NCBI RefSeq assembly: GCF_018614135.1
Contig: NZ_JAGGOW010000172.1
Coordinates: 1-33,248 of the forward strand
Direction: 5' to 3'
Source: Streptomyces sp. ISL-66
GTDB lineage: Bacteria > Actinomycetota > Actinomycetes > Streptomycetales > Streptomycetaceae
Length of the DNA stretch: 33,248 nucleotides
Part shown: piece after piece, positions 21,856 through 29,189 of the stretch
Layout of the letters: each line of letters starts with the position of its first letter
How positions within the stretch are numbered: the first letter of the stretch is position 1
Translations under genes and position numbers: made by a program
The notes under the pieces: generated by a model
What the model was told of the DNA's origin: nothing
Databases searched by the model: none
Seen by the model: the letters and a program-made list of their open reading frames with translations, nothing else

Positions 21856-22739
21856 AGCCCGGCCTTCCGGTAGCGGGCCATCAGGGCGGCGTAGGAGCCG
21901 GCGATCAGGCCGAGGATGACGAGCAGGTAGACGGTGCCGGCGGCGGCCGAGGGGGCCTCCTGGCCGGGGAACGCCGAGGTCGCGCCGAGGAACGCGGCCT
22001 GGAATCCGTCGATGAGGCTGATCGGGGAGAACAGACCCAGCCACTCGACGACTCCGGTCGAACCGGTGTTGTAGGCGATGCCCTGGACGGCCGTGACCGC
22101 GCCGTAGGGGATCAGGAGCACGGCGATGATGGCGGCGACGCCGAAACCGCGGCGCGGGGTGAGCGCGGCCATGACCAGGCCGAGGCCGGCGAAGAGCAGC
22201 GACAGCAGCGTTACGGACACCAGTCCCTGCCCGAATCCCTTGGTCTGGTCGCCGAAGTCGAACTTGGCGAGCAGCGAGCCGATGTACATGATCACCAGCG
22301 GGATGGCGGTGAGGATGAAGAGGGCCGAGGCCATGGCGGCGAACTTGGCGACCACGTAGTCCACGCGCTCGATCGGTCGCGAGAAGTAGAGGGGCACCGT
22401 CTTGAACCGCAGGTCCCGGGAGACCGACTGGGGCGCCTGTGACGCGAGGTAGAGGCCGATGATCACCTGGGTGGTCAGCGCGTACGTCGTGTACTTGATC
22501 GGCAGGTCGGTGGAGCCGGGGACCGCGATGGCGACCGCGACGAGGATCAGCGCCGGCACGCACATCACCGCGAAGAGGAGCATCGGCAGCACCTTGGACT
22601 TGGCCGAGCGCCCCAGTCCGTAGGCGCCGCGCAGGGACTGCGAGAACAGCGACGTGCGGGCGTAGGAGCGGCCGAGCCGGGGGCCGTCGTAGGACCGGTA
22701 GCCGATGTTGTGGATCTGGGTCGAGGTGTCAGGCGCCAT
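21852..22739 (-). CDS. ABC-2 type transporter permease
   Basis: A 295-residue membrane protein. A hydrophilic N-terminus with the GYRSYDGPRLGR motif characteristic of this permease family is followed by six predicted helices between about 50 and 285. The loop SRDLRFKTVPLYFSRPIERVDYVVAK is the conserved coupling region. Its ATG at 22739 lies inside the last codons of the upstream ATPase gene (11-bp overlap), and its stop overlaps the next ATPase start, so it sits in a tightly coupled operon. Confidence 0.88.
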   Translation of the reverse strand: MAPDTSTQIHNIGYRSYDGPRLGRSYARTSLFSQSLRGAYGLGRSAKSKVLPMLLFAVMCVPALILVAVAIAVPGSTDLPIKYTTYALTTQVIIGLYLASQAPQSVSRDLRFKTVPLYFSRPIERVDYVVAKFAAMASALFILTAIPLVIMYIGSLLAKFDFGDQTKGFGQGLVSVTLLSLLFAGLGLVMAALTPRRGFGVAAIIAVLLIPYGAVTAVQGIAYNTGSTGVVEWLGLFSPISLIDGFQAAFLGATSAFPGQEAPSAAAGTVYLLVILGLIAGSYAALMARYRKAGL

Positions 22740-23790
22740 CGGAACCGGCTCCCTTCTGCTGGGTGGCGTACGGGGCTGCGGCCTGGGCCGCCTGTGCGGC
22801 TTGTGCTGCCTGTGCCGCCTGGGCGGCCTGGGCGGCCTGGGCGGCCTGCTGGTCGCTGTCGCGGAAGACCTCCGCGATGTGATGGCGTCGCTGTTCCATG
22901 CGGACCAGGCCGATGCCGAGGTCGGCGACGGTGTCGCGGACGATGTCGTACGTCGCCTCGCCGGTCGCCTCGACCAGCAGGATGTGCCCGGCTCCGGGCA
23001 GCCCCGCCTCCTCACCCGCGTGCAGGGTGACCCCCGCCTCGGCGAGCGCCTTGCGCAGGGCGGCGGTGCCGTCCGGATGCGTGTCGGAGTCGGTGACCTC
23101 GACCGCGAGGGTCGTGGTGGTCTGGGTGAAGTCGCTGGTGGAGCTGGAGCGCAGCAGCTTGCCGCCGTCGACGACCACGACGTGGTCACAGGTCCGCTCC
23201 AGCTCGCCGAGCAGGTGGGAGGTGACCAGTACCGAGATGCCGAAGTCGGTGTAGACGCGGCGGATCAGGCCGAGCATCTCGTCACGGCCCACCGGGTCGA
23301 GCCCGTTGGTGGGCTCGTCGAGGAGCACCAACTGGGGGTCGTGGACGAGCGCCTGCGCGAGTTTGACGCGCTGCTTCATGCCGGTGGAGTAGCCGCCGAT
23401 GGGGCGGTAGCGCTCCTCGTACAGCCCGACGTGGCGCAGGGTGTCCGCGGTGCGCTCGCGCGCGGCGGTCGGTGGGAGCCCGGACATGCGCGCCATGTGC
23501 ACGACGAACTCGGTGGCCGAGACGTCGGGGGGCAGGCAGTCGTGCTCGGGCATGTAGCCGACGCGCTCGCGGATCGCGCTGCCATGGGTGGCTACGTCGA
23601 GTCCGAGCACGGCGGCGGTGCCCTCGGTGGCGGGGGACAGTCCCAGCAGAATCTTGATCAGCGTGGACTTGCCGGCTCCATTGGCACCCACGAGCCCGGT
23701 TACGCCGGGCCCGATGTCCAGGGAGAGCCGGTCGAGGGCGGTCACTCGGGGGTACCGCTTGCTCAGGCTTTCGGTCGCGATGACAGTCAC
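22729..23790 (-). CDS. ABC transporter ATP-binding protein with (AAQ)n tail
   Basis: A 353-residue ATPase. Walker A GANGAGKST at about 34-42, signature YSTGMKQRVKLAQAL, Walker B LVLLDEPTNGLDP and H-loop TSHLLGELE are intact. After the NBD (1-220) and a C-terminal regulatory region, residues about 322-346 are a perfect-looking Ala-Ala-Gln repeat (seven AAQ units) encoded by 9-bp DNA repeats. The start is GTG at 23790; TAACGT (minus strand, 23803-23798) ends seven bases before it and no ribosome binding site is visible, so a leaderless transcript is likely. It is the first gene of the four-gene cluster. Confidence 0.92.
   Translation of the reverse strand: MTVIATESLSKRYPRVTALDRLSLDIGPGVTGLVGANGAGKSTLIKILLGLSPATEGTAAVLGLDVATHGSAIRERVGYMPEHDCLPPDVSATEFVVHMARMSGLPPTAARERTADTLRHVGLYEERYRPIGGYSTGMKQRVKLAQALVHDPQLVLLDEPTNGLDPVGRDEMLGLIRRVYTDFGISVLVTSHLLGELERTCDHVVVVDGGKLLRSSSTSDFTQTTTTLAVEVTDSDTHPDGTAALRKALAEAGVTLHAGEEAGLPGAGHILLVEATGEATYDIVRDTVADLGIGLVRMEQRRHHIAEVFRDSDQQAAQAAQAAQAAQAAQAAQAAQAAAPYATQQKGAGSDGA
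22781..22852 (-). repeat. 9-bp tandem repeat in the ABC ATPase gene
   Basis: Eight 9-bp units of the type GCCTGGGCG (plus strand) encode the C-terminal Ala-Ala-Gln tract. Three consecutive units are identical and the others differ by one to three bases, suggesting recent slippage expansion. Copy number may vary among strains. Confidence 0.85.
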
Positions 23791-23797
23791 GGAGACG

Positions 23798-23803
23798 ACG
23801 TTA
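23798..23803 (-). promoter_or_regulatory. Candidate -10 element for the ABC operon (leaderless)
   Basis: Read on the minus strand, TAACGT matches TAnnnT and ends seven bases before the GTG start at 23790. No ribosome binding site lies between them. Confidence 0.45.
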
Positions 23804-23941
23804 GTGGCGGTCCGGGCGCGGATCGTCAGACCTGAAGCTCGATCCTTCCTCCCCCTTCAGGACTACGGACCCTGACGAAAGGCTGACTCCAGGCGGACGC
23901 GGCCGACACGGCCGATGGCCGCCGACGCGCACCGGACAAGT

Positions 23942-23950
23942 TTGTCCACA
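23942..23950 (+). other. Single perfect DnaA box
   Basis: TTGTCCACA, the streptomycete consensus box, in the 255-bp divergent gap between the ABC operon and the M24 gene. It lies 17 bases before a possible TTGACG -35 hexamer, so DnaA bound here could also influence transcription. Confidence 0.6.
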
Positions 23951-23966
23951 GGTCCGTGCACGGGCC

Positions 23967-24007
23967 TTGACGTGACCTCCGGTCATTGTCACATTCATCA
24001 GTGTCAA
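23967..24007 (+). promoter_or_regulatory. Candidate promoter/operator for the M24-EphD-hydrolase-MerR operon
   Basis: TTGACG at 23967-23972 is a good -35 hexamer. Directly after it lies the palindrome TGACC-TCC-GGTCA (23973-23985), then an imperfect inverted repeat TTGTCAC-N8-GTGTCAA (23986-24007). No clear -10 is seen at 17-18 bp, which would fit an activator-dependent, MerR-type long-spacer promoter. The MerR gene at the end of this operon is the obvious candidate regulator. This is inference. Confidence 0.35.
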
Positions 24008-24045
24008 GTTACGGGCGCGTACGGCTACACGGACGGACGGCTGGC

Positions 24046-24906
24046 ATGGCTGGGCACACCAAGCAACGCACCACAGGACTCTCCGCGGAAGAACTGCGCG
24101 GGTTCAAGGAAGTGCAGCGCCTCTCCTACGAGTGCGCGGAGGCCGTCGCGGCGCAGCTGCGCCCCGGTGTGACTGAGCGCGAGGCCGCGCGGATGCAGCG
24201 CGACTGGCTGCGCGAGCGCGGGGTGCGGGACTGGTTCCACATGCCGTTCGCGTGGTTCGGCGACCGCACCGCCTTCACGAACTTCAAGATCCCCCTGCAG
24301 TTCTTCCCGACGAACCGGGCCCTGGAGCCGGGGATGCCGTTCATCCTCGACATGGCCCCGGTCCACAAGGGCTACACGGCGGACATCGGGTACTCGGGCA
24401 GCCTCGGCCTCAACCCGGTGCAGGACCGGCTCATGTCCGACCTCAGGGCACACCGCGCGCTGATCCTGGACCAGGTGCGCGAGCGCCGCTCCCTGCGCCA
24501 CATCTACGAGGACGTGGAACGGCTGATGATCAGCCAGGGCTACGCGAACCGACACCGGGCCTATCCCTTCGGTGTCATCGCGCACAAAATAGACCGGGTC
24601 AAGGAGCGGAGCTGGTCGCCGACCGTGTTCGGCTTCGGCACCCAGGCCCTGAAGGGGCTGGCCTCGGACGCCCTGCACGGACACCGCGAGGGCTGGTCCC
24701 CGCTGTGGAGCCCGTACCACTTCTCCGACCATCCGCCGCAGCCCGGTTTGTGGGCGGTGGAGCCTCACCTGGGCTTCCGGGGCACCGGCGCGAAGTTCGA
24801 GGAGATCCTGGTCGTCACCGACTCCGGGGATCCCGAGGAGAGCGCGTTCTGGCTGGACGACGATCTGCCGCACGTGCGGCGCTGGGCTGAGGAGAAGTCG
24901 GCATGA
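24046..24906 (+). CDS. M24-family (creatinase-fold) metallopeptidase-like protein
   Basis: A 286-residue pita-bread-fold protein related to methionine and Xaa-Pro aminopeptidases but without an AMP_N domain. The family's five metal ligands appear in order: the first Asp in FILDMAP, the second in YTADIGY, a His in FGVIAHKIDR, a Glu in LWAVEPHLGF and a Glu in FEEILVV. A dinuclear site and hydrolytic activity are therefore plausible, though the substrate is unknown. I chose ATG at 24046 (MAGHTKQRT); an in-frame ATG at 23986 lies inside the putative operator. The stop overlaps the next start, so it is coupled to the EphD-like gene. Confidence 0.85.
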   Translation: MAGHTKQRTTGLSAEELRGFKEVQRLSYECAEAVAAQLRPGVTEREAARMQRDWLRERGVRDWFHMPFAWFGDRTAFTNFKIPLQFFPTNRALEPGMPFILDMAPVHKGYTADIGYSGSLGLNPVQDRLMSDLRAHRALILDQVRERRSLRHIYEDVERLMISQGYANRHRAYPFGVIAHKIDRVKERSWSPTVFGFGTQALKGLASDALHGHREGWSPLWSPYHFSDHPPQPGLWAVEPHLGFRGTGAKFEEILVVTDSGDPEESAFWLDDDLPHVRRWAEEKSA

Positions 24907-26699
24907 GCGGAACGGCATTCGGGGCGGCATCGGGCTCGGCGTTCGCGGGGGCGCGCGAGCGCTGGGTGAGTACGGGCGGGATCGAGCTGTGCGTCGTCGA
25001 GCTCGGTGACCCACAGCTGCCGACCGTGGTCCTGGTCCACGGGTATCCGGACAGCAAGGAGGTCTGGTCGGAGGTCGCCGAGCGGCTGGCCCCCCGCTTC
25101 CACGTCGTGCTCTACGACGTACGGGGCCACGGCCGCTCCACGGCGCCGCAGCCGCTGCGCGGCGGTTTCACCCTGGAAAAGCTGACCGACGACTTCCTCG
25201 CGGTGGCGGACGCGGTCAGCCCGGACCGCCCGGTGCACCTGGTCGGCCACGACTGGGGCTCCGTACAGGGCTGGGAGTTCGCGACCGTCTCCCGCACCGA
25301 GGGCCGGATCGCCTCCTTCACCTCGATGTCGGGGCCCTCCCTCGACCACTTCGGGCACTGGATCAAGAAGAGGCTGGCGCGGCCCACCCCGCGCCGGGCC
25401 GCCCAGCTGCTGAACCAGGGCGCCAAGTCCTGGTACGTGTACATGCTGCACACGCCGGTACTGCCCGAGCTCGCCTGGCGCGGGCCGCTCGGCAAGCAGT
25501 GGCCGAAGCTCCTCCAGCGGCTGGAGAAGATCCCGGCCGGTGCCTACCCCACGGCCTCGCTGCCCTCCGACGCCGCCCACGGCGCCTGGCTCTACCGGGA
25601 CAACGTCCGGCCCCGACTGCGCCGACCGCGCCCCGACGCGTACGCCCACGTACCGGTCCAGCTGATCACTCCCACCGGGGACGCCTTCCTCTCCGAGCGG
25701 CTCTACGACGAGCTGGAGCTGTGGGCCCCCGAGCTGGTCCGGCGCACCCTGCCGGCCAAGCACTGGGTGCCCCGGACCCGACCCGACCAGCTGGCCGCCT
25801 GGATCACCGAGTTCGTCACCTCCCGGGAGGAACCCGCCGCGCGGGCGCCCGAGCGCAGGGCCCCGGGCAAGTACGCGGACCGCTTCGGCGGCCAGCTGGT
25901 GCTGGTCACCGGAGCCGCCAGCGGCATCGGCCGGGCCACCGCCTTCGCGTTCGCCGAGGCCGGCGCCCGCGTGGTGTGCGTGGACCGGGACGCCGAGGGA
26001 GCGGTGCGCACCGCCGACATGGCCCGCCTGGTCGGTTCGCCCCAGGCCTGGGGCGAGTGCGTCGACGTCAGCGACGAGCAGGCGATGGAGAAGCTCGCGG
26101 CGAAGGTGGCCGCCGAGTACGGGATCGTCGACGTCCTGGTCAACAACGCCGGGATCGGCCTGTCGGGGCCGTTCCTGGAGACGAGCGCCGAGGACTGGAA
26201 GAAGGTCCTCGACGTCAACCTGTGGGGCGTCATCCACGGCTGCAGGATCTTCGGCAAACAGATGGCCGAGCGCGGCCAGGGCGGGCACATCGTCAACACC
26301 GCCTCCGCCGCCGCCTATCTGCCGTCCAAGACCCTGCCCGCCTACAGCACCTCCAAGGCGGCGGTGCTGATGCTGAGCGAGTGCCTGCGCGCGGAGCTGG
26401 CGTCGCAGTCGATCGGGGTCTCGGCGATCTGCCCGGGCATCGTCAACACCAACATCACCGCGACCTCCCGGTTCACCGGGGTGGACGCGGCCGAGGAGAA
26501 GCGGCGCCAGCAGCGCTCCTCGCGGCTCTACGGACTGCGCAACTTCCCCCCGGAGAAGGTCGCCGACGCGATCCTGCTCGCGGTGGTGAAGAACCAGGCC
26601 GTGGTCCCGGTGACTCCCGAGTCCAAGGGCGCCCTGTGGATGTCCCGGTTCGCGCCGGGCACCCTGCGGCGGTTCGCGAAGCTGGAGCCCAAGCTGTGA
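24903..26699 (+). CDS. EphD-like fusion of alpha/beta hydrolase (epoxide hydrolase) and short-chain dehydrogenase
   Basis: A 598-residue two-domain enzyme. Residues about 20-310 are an alpha/beta hydrolase: oxyanion motif HGYPD at 46-50, nucleophile D117 in GHDWGS, and catalytic His probably H287 in AKHW. An Asp nucleophile plus Tyr residues (Y178, Y180, Y231) fit epoxide hydrolase chemistry. Residues about 325-590 are an SDR: TGAASGIG at 336-343, NNAG at 414-417, and YSTSK giving Y481 and K485. The same fusion is known in Mycobacterium tuberculosis EphD, linked to mycolate metabolism; Streptomyces has no mycolates, so the substrate must differ. It overlaps both the preceding M24 gene and the next gene by a few bases. 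Confidence 0.92.
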   Translation: MSGTAFGAASGSAFAGARERWVSTGGIELCVVELGDPQLPTVVLVHGYPDSKEVWSEVAERLAPRFHVVLYDVRGHGRSTAPQPLRGGFTLEKLTDDFLAVADAVSPDRPVHLVGHDWGSVQGWEFATVSRTEGRIASFTSMSGPSLDHFGHWIKKRLARPTPRRAAQLLNQGAKSWYVYMLHTPVLPELAWRGPLGKQWPKLLQRLEKIPAGAYPTASLPSDAAHGAWLYRDNVRPRLRRPRPDAYAHVPVQLITPTGDAFLSERLYDELELWAPELVRRTLPAKHWVPRTRPDQLAAWITEFVTSREEPAARAPERRAPGKYADRFGGQLVLVTGAASGIGRATAFAFAEAGARVVCVDRDAEGAVRTADMARLVGSPQAWGECVDVSDEQAMEKLAAKVAAEYGIVDVLVNNAGIGLSGPFLETSAEDWKKVLDVNLWGVIHGCRIFGKQMAERGQGGHIVNTASAAAYLPSKTLPAYSTSKAAVLMLSECLRAELASQSIGVSAICPGIVNTNITATSRFTGVDAAEEKRRQQRSSRLYGLRNFPPEKVADAILLAVVKNQAVVPVTPESKGALWMSRFAPGTLRRFAKLEPKL

Positions 26700-27214
26700 G
26701 CGGGCCCGCGGAGCCGGGCCGGGCGCCCCTGGGCGGCCCGCGCCCGACTTCGTACGCGATCACTGCGCGGCGGGTGGCCTTCGACTGGAAGACCACCCCG
26801 CTCGACCTGCTGCGCCGGCACGGCGCGGAGGAGGTGGAGCACCGTTCCGTCGCCTTCGACATGTACCAGCACCGCGGCGGCGCGGGTCTGCCCCGCTACG
26901 CGCGCCGCATCGAGGGCATGGTCGTGGTGGCGCCGGTCCTGGCCCGGCTGTGGGTGTCGGGGACCTCGTACCTCTTGCGCAACGACCCGCAACTGCCCGG
27001 CCGGCCCCGCTATTCGCTGCGCGCGCACCACCGCGCCGCGGCCGAGGGACTGCGGCCCACCTGGAGAGAGCTCGGCATGGCCATACCCCGCTACCTGCGG
27101 CGGTCGTACCATCCCTCGCAGGAGGGCTCGCTGCGAAGGGCGGTCGAGTACCTCGCGGCTTCGCCGACCGCCCGGTCCGCCGCGGGCGCGGTCGGCCGGG
27201 CCGCCATGTCGTAG
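26696..27214 (+). CDS. Shortened metal-dependent hydrolase (PF10118-like)
   Basis: A 172-residue protein whose pieces resemble the predicted metal-dependent hydrolase family (PF10118). ITARRVAFDWKTTPL at 22-36 matches the usual N-terminus, and HGAEEVEHRSVAFDMYQH at 42-59 the central His/Glu motif, but I remember 100 or more residues between them, including further His/Glu metal ligands. They are absent here with the frame intact, which suggests an internal deletion. The remaining C-terminal half (60-172) looks normal. The GTG start overlaps the EphD-like stop (GTGA). It may be inactive, or work as a partner of EphD. The family assignment and deletion are from memory. Confidence 0.65.
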   Translation: MSGPAEPGRAPLGGPRPTSYAITARRVAFDWKTTPLDLLRRHGAEEVEHRSVAFDMYQHRGGAGLPRYARRIEGMVVVAPVLARLWVSGTSYLLRNDPQLPGRPRYSLRAHHRAAAEGLRPTWRELGMAIPRYLRRSYHPSQEGSLRRAVEYLAASPTARSAAGAVGRAAMS

Positions 27215-27224
27215 GGAGCCGGGA

Positions 27225-28139
27225 TTGTCCGATCAGGCAGTAGCCGAGTACCGGATCGAAGATCTGGCGCACCACAGCGGTGCGACCGTCCGCACGATCC
27301 GGGCGTACCAGGACCGCGGTCTGCTGCCGACGCCGGAACGGCGGGGCCGCTCCAACGTCTACCGGGACACGCATCTGGCGCGGCTGCGCCAGATCGCCGA
27401 CCTGCTGGACCGCGGGTACACCCTGGCCTCCATCAAGGAGCTGCTGGAGGCCTGGGACGCGGGTCGCGGCCTCGGCGGTGTCCTCGGTCTGGTCGCCGAG
27501 GTGCACGGACCGTGGACGGACGAGGAGGCGGCCCGGATCAGCCGGGACGAGCTGAACGAGCGCTTCGGCGGCAGGCCCGACGAGGACGCGGTGGGCGAGG
27601 CCTGCGAGCTCGGGGTGCTGGAGCGGATCCCCGGATGTCCGGACCAGTTCCGCGTGCCGTCCCCGCAGGAGCTGGCGGTGGCCGCCGAGCTGTACGCGGC
27701 CGGGGTCCCGCTGCCCGCGATCACCGGGCACCTGCGGGAGTTGCGCGGCCAGGTGGAGCACATCGCGTCGCGCTTCCTGGAGTTCACCACGGAGCACGTC
27801 TTCGCCCGCTACCTGGGGGCCGTCCCGCCGACGGACTCGGACGCGGCGGAGGCGGCGACGATGGTACGCAGGCTGCGACCGCTGGCACAGCAGACGGTGG
27901 ACGCCGAGCTGGCGCGGGCGATGCGGCTCTTCGCGACCCGGCACCTGCAACGGCACCTCGGCGCCGCCGGGGTGCCGCAGCCCTCGGGGCCGGCCCCGGT
28001 GGCGCTGCCCGCCGAAACGGTGCGGGCGGTGCAGGACCTGGTGGGCGCCGACCACATCGCGGAGTTCGTCCGGGCCGCCACGGAGCGGGAACTGCAGGCC
28101 CGGACGATGAACGAGCTGGCGAACCGGGGCGGCCGGTAG
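27225..28139 (+). CDS. MerR-family transcriptional regulator
   Basis: A 304-residue regulator. Residues about 8-75 form the MerR winged HTH: YRIEDLAHHSGATVRTIRAYQDRGLL then RRGRSNVYRDTHLARLRQIADLLDRGYTL. A long helical C-terminal region (90-304) has no Cys cluster, arguing against a metal sensor, and may bind an organic ligand. The TTG start is supported by GGGAG at 27213-27217, eight bases upstream, and the N-terminal MSDQ. It is the last gene of the M24-EphD-hydrolase run (10-bp gap), so it probably controls that operon from the site near 23967-24007. Confidence 0.9.
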   Translation: MSDQAVAEYRIEDLAHHSGATVRTIRAYQDRGLLPTPERRGRSNVYRDTHLARLRQIADLLDRGYTLASIKELLEAWDAGRGLGGVLGLVAEVHGPWTDEEAARISRDELNERFGGRPDEDAVGEACELGVLERIPGCPDQFRVPSPQELAVAAELYAAGVPLPAITGHLRELRGQVEHIASRFLEFTTEHVFARYLGAVPPTDSDAAEAATMVRRLRPLAQQTVDAELARAMRLFATRHLQRHLGAAGVPQPSGPAPVALPAETVRAVQDLVGADHIAEFVRAATERELQARTMNELANRGGR

Positions 28140-28150
28140 TACTCGATCAG

Positions 28151-28209
28151 TAGTCCACAGGGCGGATCACTCTTTTGCCGCCGAAACCTGCCCAAAGGGC
28201 TGTGGACAA
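28151..28209. other. DnaA-box pair between the MerR and aquaporin genes
   Basis: TAGTCCACA at 28151-28159 (one mismatch, plus strand) and a perfect TTGTCCACA on the minus strand at 28201-28209, in the 104-bp gap between convergent genes. GTCCCC-type arms at 28214-28232 can form a weak hairpin that may end both transcripts. Confidence 0.6.
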
Positions 28210-28243
28210 CTACGGTCCCCCTGTGGGGAACCGAGCCTTCCGC

Positions 28244-29056
28244 TCAGCTCGCGGTCTCGTACGCCGGTCCGGTCGTGCGGGTTTCGGCCACCGGAGCGGC
28301 GGGACCGGCCACTTCCGCCACCTCGATCACCTCGATCACCTCGACCACCGGGCTCTTCGAGGACGTGGTCGTGCGGCCGCTCCCGTAGAGCAGGGCCGCG
28401 AGGACCAGGCCGAGGATCCCGCCGACCAGCTGCGCCCCGACGAAGCCCGGCAGCGACTGCGGAGCGATGCCGGTGAAGGAGTCGCTGAAGCTGCGACCGA
28501 TGGTGCCGGCCGGGTTCGCGAAGGAGCCGGAGGAAGTGAACCAGATCGCGGCGGCGATGTACGCGGCGACCGCGGCCGGGATGAGCTTCGGGCGGCCCAT
28601 CCGCCCCAGCCCCTGGATCACGAGGACCAGTCCGGCCGTGGCGACGACCTCTCCGACGAGCAGGTGCCCGCCGTCGCGGACCTGGGTGGAGAAGGTGCCC
28701 GGAGTGCGGCCGAACATCACCTCGGCGAGGAGGGCTCCGCCGATGGCCCCGGCGGTCTGGGCCGCCGTGTAGACGAGGGCCTCGCGGCCGTCGAGCCCTT
28801 CGCCGCCGGTGCGACGGCCCCACCAGGAAGTGAGGGTGACGACGGGGTTGAGGTGGGCACCGGACAGCGGCCCGAAGAGGGTGATGATCAGCCCGAGGCC
28901 GATGGCGGAGACGAGCGAGTTGGCGACGAGGGCGACCCCCGTGTCGGCGGTGAGGGCGGCGGCCTGGATTCCGGAGCCGACCACGACCACGAGCAGGGCC
29001 GCGGTGCCGATGAGCTCGGCGGCCGCACGGCGCGACAGAGACGTGTTGGATGTCAT
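28244..29056 (-). CDS. Aquaporin / MIP-family channel
   Basis: A 270-residue channel with six predicted helices and two half-helix pore motifs: AHLNPVV at 67-73 (NPV instead of NPA) and FANPAGTIGRSF at 179-190 (normal NPA, selectivity-filter arginine R188). An NPV first motif is seen in some aquaglyceroporins of arsenic-resistance loci, so transport of glycerol or metalloid acids is possible, though no ars gene is adjacent. The C-terminal tail (237-249) is a Val-Glu-Ile repeat encoded by a 9-bp DNA repeat at 28322-28348. The ATG at 29056 has a strong AGGGGAG ribosome binding site. It is divergent from kptA. Confidence 0.9.
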   Translation of the reverse strand: MTSNTSLSRRAAAELIGTAALLVVVVGSGIQAAALTADTGVALVANSLVSAIGLGLIITLFGPLSGAHLNPVVTLTSWWGRRTGGEGLDGREALVYTAAQTAGAIGGALLAEVMFGRTPGTFSTQVRDGGHLLVGEVVATAGLVLVIQGLGRMGRPKLIPAAVAAYIAAAIWFTSSGSFANPAGTIGRSFSDSFTGIAPQSLPGFVGAQLVGGILGLVLAALLYGSGRTTTSSKSPVVEVIEVIEVAEVAGPAAPVAETRTTGPAYETAS

Positions 29057-29083
29057 GGTTTCTCCCCTGAGGCGGCAGCTCAG

Positions 29084-29099
29084 CGGAAAATATATTCCG
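29084..29099. promoter_or_regulatory. AT-rich palindrome in the aquaporin-kptA divergent region
   Basis: CGGAAAATATATTCCG is a 16-bp inverted repeat with one mismatched pair, in otherwise GC-rich DNA. It contains TATATT, a possible -10 for the minus-strand aquaporin gene. It may be an operator; no regulator gene is adjacent. Confidence 0.45.
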
Positions 29100-29189
29100 T
29101 ATCTTGGAAAGGCGATAGAGGGAGTCCAGGTTCCGCGGGGCGGCGATAATCCGCTGCGCCGGACCCGGCCGACCCGGCACGCTGGGCCA

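Noticed and set aside
22781..22852. CRISPR-like repeat array
   Set aside because: Repeat unit is 9 bp, contiguous and coding; no spacers.
24046..28139. Defence island
   Set aside because: No nuclease, helicase, toxin or mobile element; enzymes look metabolic.
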